Assembly: GCA_002479415.1 (NCBI GenBank)
Contig: DLMZ01000054.1
Location: 1-10,514 of the forward strand
Direction: 5' to 3'
Length of the DNA stretch: 10,514 nucleotides
Origin: Firmicutes bacterium UBA7523
GTDB taxonomy: Bacteria; Bacillota; Dethiobacteria; Dethiobacterales; Dethiobacteraceae
Both the position numbers and the translations under genes were made by a program. The notes under the pieces were generated by a model. The model saw nothing but the letters and a program-made list of their open reading frames with translations, was not told the DNA's origin and searched no databases. Positions 6,578 to 10,514 of this stretch are shown piece after piece (within the stretch, counting starts at the first letter, position 1; each line of letters opens with the position of its first letter).

Positions 6578-6623
6578 AACCCCGACATTCACAGCGTTGA
6601 CTAAGACGCTCAGTGTCGGGGTT
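6578..6623 (+). terminator. Intrinsic terminator after fakB
   Basis: Outer stem AACCCCGACA (6578-6587) pairs perfectly with TGTCGGGGTT (6614-6623). An inner stem AGCGT (6593-6597) pairs with ACGCT (6606-6610). TGCTTTT follows. This ends the DUF1858-yloU-fakA-fakB operon. A weaker A/T-only 9-bp hairpin (6642-6650 with 6658-6666) lies just downstream. Confidence 0.88.
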
Positions 6624-6676
6624 TGCTTTTAACAATATCCTGAAAAAAATTCCAGGTATTTTTTTCTTAATGATGA

Positions 6677-6707
6677 GAATTATATATTATTCAGGAAAAC
6701 AATACTA
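6677..6707 (+). promoter_or_regulatory. Possible sigma-G promoter for the SASP gene
   Basis: A -10-like AATACTA (6701-6707) matches the sigma-G CATnnTA consensus except at the first base. The -35-like GAATT (6677-6681) lies 19 nt upstream, slightly long. SASP genes are known sigma-G targets, which is the main reason to propose it. Confidence 0.3.
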
Positions 6708-6767
6708 GTATATAAGCTTCTTTGCGAGAGATAATATAGACACCAAGTTAAAAAGGAGGTGAGTTAC

Positions 6768-7016
6768 TTGGCAAATAACAAAGTAAATCAAACTGGACGC
6801 AACCGCATCTTGGTTTCTGGAGCTGAACAAGCTCTTAACCAATTTAAAAATGAAGTAGCCAGTGAATTAGGTCTTGATTACAACGGTGATAAGGGTAACC
6901 TGACCTCTCGTCAAAACGGCTATGTGGGCGGGTTGATGGTTAGAAAAATGATTGCCCAAGCTGAAAGCCAAATGGCCGGCGGAGCGAGCATGACTGATGG
7001 CGGTGCAAACAAGTAA
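6768..7016 (+). CDS. Alpha/beta-type small acid-soluble spore protein
   Basis: DNA-binding protein that coats the chromosome in the dormant spore and protects it from UV and chemical damage; it is degraded by GPR protease at germination. The 82 residues include the germination-protease region NEVASELG (28-35; cleavage is expected after E29) and the second conserved block GNLTSRQNGYVGGLMVRKMI (43-62). The start is TTG at 6768. The SD AAAAGGAGGTG (6751-6761) is placed for this codon, whereas the in-frame GTG at 6759 lies inside the SD and cannot be used with it. MANNK is also a typical SASP N-terminus. It is a single-gene unit with its own terminator, and forespore (sigma-G) expression is expected from the family. 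Confidence 0.95.
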   Translation: MANNKVNQTGRNRILVSGAEQALNQFKNEVASELGLDYNGDKGNLTSRQNGYVGGLMVRKMIAQAESQMAGGASMTDGGANK

Positions 7017-7028
7017 GCAATACCATAT

Positions 7029-7065
7029 AAAAAGCGGAAGTAGTTCTACATAACTTCCGCTTTTT
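7029..7065 (+). terminator. Intrinsic terminator of the SASP gene
   Basis: A 13-bp perfect stem, AAAAAGCGGAAGT (7029-7041) with 7053-7065, has an 11-nt loop and ends in TTTTT. It lies 12 nt after the SASP stop codon. Confidence 0.92.
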
Positions 7066-7069
7066 CATT

Positions 7070-7098
7070 GCATATTTTAAAGGAAATAGCCCATAAAA
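7070..7098 (+). promoter_or_regulatory. Candidate sigma-G promoter for the csfG-like RNA
   Basis: -35 GCATA (7070-7074), a 17-nt spacer, then -10 CATAAAA (7092-7098). The sigma-G consensus is gMATR, 17-18 nt, CATnnTA, so only the sixth -10 base deviates. It starts right after the SASP terminator and predicts a transcript starting near 7105, just ahead of the structured segment. Confidence 0.5.
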
Positions 7099-7104
7099 AG
7101 CGAA

Positions 7105-7200
7105 AAAAAGGAATATTATAAAAAAAAGCCTTCGGGCGGGGAGTCCCGAAGGTTGGGAGAGGAGAAACCGGAGGAAGAGCTTATGGGGAATTTGTTGTAA
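7105..7200 (+). ncRNA. csfG: Candidate sporulation small RNA, csfG-like
   Basis: A non-coding segment directly upstream of rsmD (B. subtilis ylbH), the position occupied by the forespore sRNA csfG in the B. subtilis ylbG-ylbH interval. Seen directly: a perfect 8-bp hairpin CCTTCGGG (7129-7136) with CCCGAAGG (7145-7152); then a short GGTT/AACC stem (7151-7154 with 7166-7169) enclosing the purine loop GGGAGAGGAGA; then CCGGAGGAAGAGCTTATGGGG (7168-7188). The stretch has the look of a constrained RNA rather than spacer. A sigma-G-like promoter lies upstream. Known: csfG is restricted to endospore formers and expressed under sigma-F/sigma-G. Inferred: homology, from synteny and general look, without an alignment. 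The ends are approximate and no clear terminator is seen before rsmD. An rsmD leader is the alternative. Confidence 0.5.
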
Positions 7201-7282
7201 CCTTATTATGGACAGAATTATTATTATTCATACATACAAAAAACAGGAAATTTATGGAAATGAGGTTGGGGAGGTAAAGAGC

Positions 7283-7888
7283 ATGCGGGTAATTGGCGGC
7301 TGTGCGCGGGGCAGGGTGTTAAAGACTAGAAAGGGTAATGAGACAAGGCCTACTGCTGACCGTGTTAAGGAATCACTTTTTAATATTTTGGCGAGCTTGC
7401 TGCCAGGTTCGTGCTTTCTTGATGTATTTGCCGGGAACGGTGGAATTGGGATAGAGGCTCTGAGCAGAGGAGCATCTAAATGTGTTTTTATTGAAAAAAA
7501 CAGCCATTGTGTTAGAATAATAAATGATAATTTGCGGCTGACCGGGTTGGAGGACCGCGGCAAGATTATTCACAGGGAAGTTGATATATCGCTTTTGGAA
7601 TTAAGCAATAGAAAAGAAAAATTTGAAATTATATTTCTTGACCCGCCGTATCATAGTCCAGATCTCGGTCTTGCTTTAGGACGGATAGCTTCAGGCAGCC
7701 TTCTAGCTAAAAATGGAATTCTGGTGGTTGAGCACCACAGGCAGGATAAGGATTGGTATACTCAGGATTGGCAGATTAGCCGGGAAAAAAAATATGGTGA
7801 CACTATGCTGTCATTTTTAGTGGCGGCGGTTTCCCCAGAAAATGGAGATGACAGTAATGACAATAGCAATATATCCTGGAAGCTTTGA
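7283..7888 (+). CDS. rsmD: 16S rRNA (guanine966-N2)-methyltransferase RsmD
   Basis: SAM-dependent methyltransferase acting on G966 (E. coli numbering) of 16S rRNA in the small subunit. The N-terminal family block MRVIGGCARGR...TRPTADRVKESLFNIL is intact. SAM-binding motif I is DVFAGNGGIG (D47-G56) and the catalytic motif is DPPY (D120-Y123). The start was placed at ATG 7283 (201 residues) because GGGGAGG at 7268-7274 fits and the family N-terminus begins exactly there. The in-frame ATG at 7208 would add 25 residues unlike the family, with no SD. The 3' end overlaps coaD by 32 nt, so the pair is translationally coupled, as in many Firmicutes (ylbH-ylbI). Confidence 0.95.
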   Translation: MRVIGGCARGRVLKTRKGNETRPTADRVKESLFNILASLLPGSCFLDVFAGNGGIGIEALSRGASKCVFIEKNSHCVRIINDNLRLTGLEDRGKIIHREVDISLLELSNRKEKFEIIFLDPPYHSPDLGLALGRIASGSLLAKNGILVVEHHRQDKDWYTQDWQISREKKYGDTMLSFLVAAVSPENGDDSNDNSNISWKL

Positions 7889-8342
7889 CCCGGTTACTAA
7901 TGGGCATAAAGATATTATTGACCGTTCAAGCCGGGTATTCGACAAAGTAATTGTATCCGTACTGGAGAATCCTAGGAAAAAACCGCTTTTTTCTATTGAA
8001 GAAAGGGTTGAAATGCTGCATATGATTGTGGCCGGATACCCTAATGTGGAAGTTGATTCATTTAGAGGATTGTTAATTGATTACGCAAAACAAAAAAACT
8101 CCAGTATTATAGTAAAAGGACTACGTGCTATGAGTGACTTTGAGTTTGAATTTCAAATGGCGTTAATTAATCGTAAGCTTGATTCAAGGCTGGAAACTAT
8201 GTTTATGATGACAAATAACAGCTTTTCTTATATTTCGAGCAGCATCGTTAAGGAAATCGGCAGCTACGGTGGAGATATTTCTGAGCTTGTGCCTAATGAA
8301 GTATATGATACAATTCTGAAAAAGATTAACGAAGGATTTTAG
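7857..8342 (+). CDS. coaD: Phosphopantetheine adenylyltransferase (PPAT)
   Basis: Transfers AMP from ATP to 4'-phosphopantetheine, the penultimate step of coenzyme A synthesis, in the cytosol. Motifs are the nucleotidyltransferase signature PGSFDPVTNGH (P7-H17, with T14 and H17 of the TxGH motif), KGLRAMSDFEFEFQMA (K87-A102) and the C-terminal ISSSIVKEIGSYGGD segment. With ATG 7857 the protein is 161 residues, the same as B. subtilis CoaD, and begins MTIAIYPGSFDP as expected. GGAGA (7844-7848) serves as SD. The in-frame ATGs at 7842 and 7848 lie before or inside that SD. The stop codon overlaps the stop of convergent ylbJ. Confidence 0.97.
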   Translation: MTIAIYPGSFDPVTNGHKDIIDRSSRVFDKVIVSVLENPRKKPLFSIEERVEMLHMIVAGYPNVEVDSFRGLLIDYAKQKNSSIIVKGLRAMSDFEFEFQMALINRKLDSRLETMFMMTNNSFSYISSSIVKEIGSYGGDISELVPNEVYDTILKKINEGF

Positions 8343-9583
8343 CGTCTAAATATGGCTATTCTAATTTTGCCAAACATAGCCATAGTTAGCCCAATAGTGA
8401 TTAATATGACGGATATTATGAGAAACAAATAACTCATTTGCATTATTCGTGTCCAGAATGAAAGGCTTGTTTCAGGATGCATATGTTGGAAAACGGGAAT
8501 ACTGTAGCGAGACATAACTGGTGCCAGCGGGCCCATTAAAAGGTATGTATATATGGCAGCCAACACTGCGTGGACAAAGCGGGCAACGACAAAAGGTGCT
8601 ATTTTCATGTCTGTGTCGCTTATAATGCTGGCCACTTGTGCGTGAACCGAAAGACCGCTCCAGGCGATTACAGCGCCTGCCACCATAACTTTTTGCACCA
8701 TGGGAACAGTAGCAGCCGCTTGCCCCGCCAGTTGACTCCCTAATGTCACCTCAAAGAAGCCGCTGATAAGTGCCGGTGTTAGAGCCGGATCAAGCCCAAT
8801 AGGACCCAGAATAATCATTATTGCTTTGGCAAAAAAAGCAACAACTCCTATCATTGTAAGGATGCGAATGATAACGGCGAATAGAATGATAAATCCACCG
8901 ATTAGCAGCAGCGTATTCACTGACTTGGTTACCGCATCGCCCATTAGCTTGCCCATGGGACGCCCGTCTTTTCTTCTAGCCATATTAAGAGCTTCTAATG
9001 ACCTAACTAAAATATGGGCACTAGAAGCTGATCCTCGTGTATTAGGCTGATTTCTGCCATAGAAGCGAAGCAAAAAACCGGTAGTAATACTGGAGAGGTA
9101 GTGAGCGGAGGCAATGGTTGCTCCAATTTGAGCATTCCCGAACATTCCTACGGCTACTGCGCCAAACATAAACAAGGGGTCGGCAGTATTTGTGAAGCTC
9201 ATTAACCGCTCACCTTCCACTTTGCTGCACATTTCTTCTCGGCGTAAGCGAGCAGTTAAGATGGAGCCGATGGGGAACCCGGACGCTAAGCCCATGGACA
9301 TTACAAAGGAACCTTCTCCGGGCACATTGAATATTGGCCTCATTAACGGTTCTAGGAGTACACCCATACAATGCACAACACCAAGGCCCATGAGCAGCTC
9401 AGAGCCGATGAAAAAGGGCAATAAAGCAGGAAAAACTATATTCCACCAGACATCCAGCCCTTTAACAGCAGCGGCGAACGCATCCTCGGGGAAAAAGACC
9501 ATGGATACGGTCAAAGATATTGCCAGTATTGCTGGGAAATACACAGGAATGATTGTGTTTTTTACGACAGTTTTCGTCTTCAT
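8339..9583 (-). CDS. ylbJ: Sporulation integral membrane protein YlbJ
   Basis: Polytopic membrane protein of 414 residues, related to the nucleoside-transporter 'gate' domain family. In B. subtilis ylbJ is a mother-cell (sigma-E) gene needed for normal heat-resistant spores; its substrate is unknown. Visible features are an N-terminal helix (about 10-31), GLASGFPIGSILTARLRRE (98-116), TNTADPLFMFGAVAVGMFG (131-149), a basic cytoplasmic loop (about 173-213), a second helical half (about 222-262 and 271-352) with SGFFEVTLGSQ (274-284), and a last helix (about 384-405). The ATG start at 9583 has a perfect AAGGAGGT SD (plus coordinates 9587-9594), spaced only 3-4 nt. It converges on coaD and diverges from ylbL. 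Confidence 0.93.
   Translation of the reverse strand: MKTKTVVKNTIIPVYFPAILAISLTVSMVFFPEDAFAAAVKGLDVWWNIVFPALLPFFIGSELLMGLGVVHCMGVLLEPLMRPIFNVPGEGSFVMSMGLASGFPIGSILTARLRREEMCSKVEGERLMSFTNTADPLFMFGAVAVGMFGNAQIGATIASAHYLSSITTGFLLRFYGRNQPNTRGSASSAHILVRSLEALNMARRKDGRPMGKLMGDAVTKSVNTLLLIGGFIILFAVIIRILTMIGVVAFFAKAIMIILGPIGLDPALTPALISGFFEVTLGSQLAGQAAATVPMVQKVMVAGAVIAWSGLSVHAQVASIISDTDMKIAPFVVARFVHAVLAAIYTYLLMGPLAPVMSRYSIPVFQHMHPETSLSFWTRIMQMSYLFLIISVILITIGLTMAMFGKIRIAIFRR
8351..8384. terminator. Hairpin just past the coaD stop, weak terminator candidate
   Basis: Perfect 9-bp inverted repeat TATGGCTAT (8351-8359) / ATAGCCATA (8376-8384) with a 16-nt loop, inside the last codons of ylbJ and 9 nt after the coaD stop. 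Neither side has a proper T-run (only TTT follows leftward). It is either a weak bidirectional terminator or a coincidence of coding sequence. Confidence 0.3.
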
Positions 9584-9594
9584 ATTACCTCCTT

Positions 9595-9653
9595 GCGGTA
9601 TAAAGTGTGCCGCTCCAATAATATATATAGTTTAAGTATGGCGATTATACCGC
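9595..9653. promoter_or_regulatory. Divergent ylbJ-ylbL control region with 9-bp inverted repeat
   Basis: The 86-bp gap between the two starts contains GCGGTATAA (9595-9603) and its exact inverse TTATACCGC (9645-9653), 41 nt apart. The arms supply TATAAA rightward and TATAAT leftward, so each may hold a -10 or together form an operator. A sigma-E-like arrangement for ylbJ (GTATAAT, 14 nt, TATATATA, leftward) also fits loosely. No single promoter is convincing. Confidence 0.35.
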
Positions 9654-9669
9654 TTAGGGGTGTCTAACA

Positions 9670-10514
9670 GTGAATATAAAACAAGAGAATCAGAGCCGTA
9701 AGCTATTTATTGTATTTTTTGTTTTTGGTTTTCTTGCTTCATCTATGTTTGCAAAAACCGGCTATTTGATTTTTAGGCCTGGTGCTGCTGAGAATTTATC
9801 AGAAATGGTTACAGTGGAAAACGGCGAAGGATTTGAAAATGACGGCAATTTTTATTTGGTTACCGTTAAGCATCAGCAAGCTTCTCCTCTTTTGGTGTTG
9901 TACGCGCTTATGGCCCCCAATTTTGATTTGCATCGAATTGATAAAGTAATTCCGCCTGATATGGACGCAGAAGAATATCAGCAGATGATGATTCACGTCA
10001 TGGAGGAAAGCAAAAACCTAGCACGGGTCATTGCGCTTCGGCGGCAAGGCTTTGATGTTCCCATTGAGAGTGACGGCGTGAAAGTGGTGGAAGTGGGTAA
10101 GGATAGCCCAGCTCTCGGAATATTGTTGCCCGGAGATATTATTAAAAGCGTGGATGGTGAAGATGTTTTTTTGGCGGAAGAATTGGTAAGGATGGTGCAG
10201 CTTAGACCTATCGGGGATTCTGTTACGCTTGATATTATCCGTGATGACTTAGAAAAAACAGTTATTGTAAAAACAGACAGCAGTCCGGAGCATCAAGATA
10301 AAGCGGCCATGCGTGTTCTTACTCATACATTAAATTGGCAGCCCATTTTTCCCAAAGAAATCGAGATAGAAACTGCAGAGATTGCCGGTCCATCCGCGGG
10401 GCTGATGTTTGTTCTGGAGATTCTCAATCAACTTAACTCTGAAGATATAGCGGCAGGGCGGAAGATTGCCGGAACAGGCACTATAAATTTGCGTGAAGAA
10501 GTGGGGGCTATCGG
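9670..10514 (+). CDS. ylbL: Membrane-anchored PDZ/Lon-type serine protease YlbL (DdcP), 3' truncated
   Basis: The first 281 residues are present; the gene runs off the window. After a short polar N-terminus comes one signal-anchor helix (about residues 12-37, KLFIVFFVFGF...), then an extracytoplasmic region and a PDZ domain (about 128-210, with GVKVVEV and SPALGILLPGDIIKSVDG). The start of a Lon (S16) proteolytic domain follows, with the nucleophile motif GPSAG and Ser242. The catalytic lysine expected some 45 residues later lies beyond the end. In B. subtilis YlbL/DdcP removes the cell-division inhibitor YneA after DNA damage; the streptococcal relative SepM processes a signal peptide. The start is GTG at 9670 with AGGGGTG at 9656-9662. 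It is divergent from ylbJ. Confidence 0.93.
   Translation, partial: MNIKQENQSRKLFIVFFVFGFLASSMFAKTGYLIFRPGAAENLSEMVTVENGEGFENDGNFYLVTVKHQQASPLLVLYALMAPNFDLHRIDKVIPPDMDAEEYQQMMIHVMEESKNLARVIALRRQGFDVPIESDGVKVVEVGKDSPALGILLPGDIIKSVDGEDVFLAEELVRMVQLRPIGDSVTLDIIRDDLEKTVIVKTDSSPEHQDKAAMRVLTHTLNWQPIFPKEIEIETAEIAGPSAGLMFVLEILNQLNSEDIAAGRKIAGTGTINLREEVGAI

Noticed and set aside
6759..6767. In-frame GTG at 6759 as SASP start
   Set aside because: It lies inside the GGAGGTG ribosome site, which is correctly spaced for the TTG at 6768.
7208..7282. In-frame ATG at 7208 extending RsmD by 25 residues
   Set aside because: No SD, the added residues do not resemble the family, and the canonical MRVIGG start at 7283 has a good SD.
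7842..7856. ATG codons at 7842 and 7848 as coaD starts
   Set aside because: They sit before or within the SD. The start at 7857 gives the family length of 161 residues and the expected MTIAIYPGSFDP.
9192..9635. Plus-strand open frame of 147 codons opposite ylbJ
   Set aside because: It is antisense to well-conserved ylbJ coding sequence, has no SD and has a low-complexity composition.
9799..9996. Minus-strand open frame opposite ylbL
   Set aside because: It is antisense to the clearly coding ylbL N-terminal region, with no SD.

Overview
The window comes from an endospore-forming, low-to-moderate GC Firmicute, most likely a member of the Clostridia. Evidence: a SpoVM peptide, an alpha/beta-type small acid-soluble spore protein (SASP), YlbJ, a candidate forespore small RNA, strong purine-rich Shine-Dalgarno (SD) sequences, and frequent GTG/TTG starts. 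Gene order matches two blocks known from Bacillus subtilis, spoVM-rpmB-yloU-yloV(fakA) and csfG-ylbH(rsmD)-ylbI(coaD)-ylbJ-ylbL. Here they are joined and sdaA and recG are absent between them.

Left part (130-2947): a glutamate/aspartate-type cation symporter and a cytosolic PepT-like M20 peptidase lie 12 nt apart. A two-helix small membrane protein and the 25-residue SpoVM follow, and a strong hairpin terminator closes the unit. A GC-rich palindromic, non-coding repeat sits between this terminator and a second one belonging to the leftward rpmB gene (ribosomal protein L28).

Middle part (3331-6623): a divergent promoter region separates rpmB from a rightward operon. The operon encodes a small CxxC (DUF1858-type) protein, an Asp23/Gls24 protein (YloU), fatty acid kinase FakA and its fatty-acid-binding partner FakB (DegV family). 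It ends at a GC-rich terminator. FakA and FakB together would phosphorylate fatty acids for entry into phospholipid synthesis.

Right part (6664-10514): a SASP gene with its own terminator is followed by a conserved-looking non-coding segment. That segment carries a good sigma-G-like promoter and occupies the position of the sporulation sRNA csfG. Then come rsmD (16S rRNA methyltransferase) and coaD (phosphopantetheine adenylyltransferase), which overlap by 32 nt. Leftward ylbJ (sporulation membrane protein) converges on coaD with overlapping stop codons. Rightward ylbL (membrane-anchored PDZ/Lon-type protease) is divergent from ylbJ and is cut by the window edge before its catalytic lysine. 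No tRNA, rRNA, CRISPR, insertion sequence or phage gene was seen.
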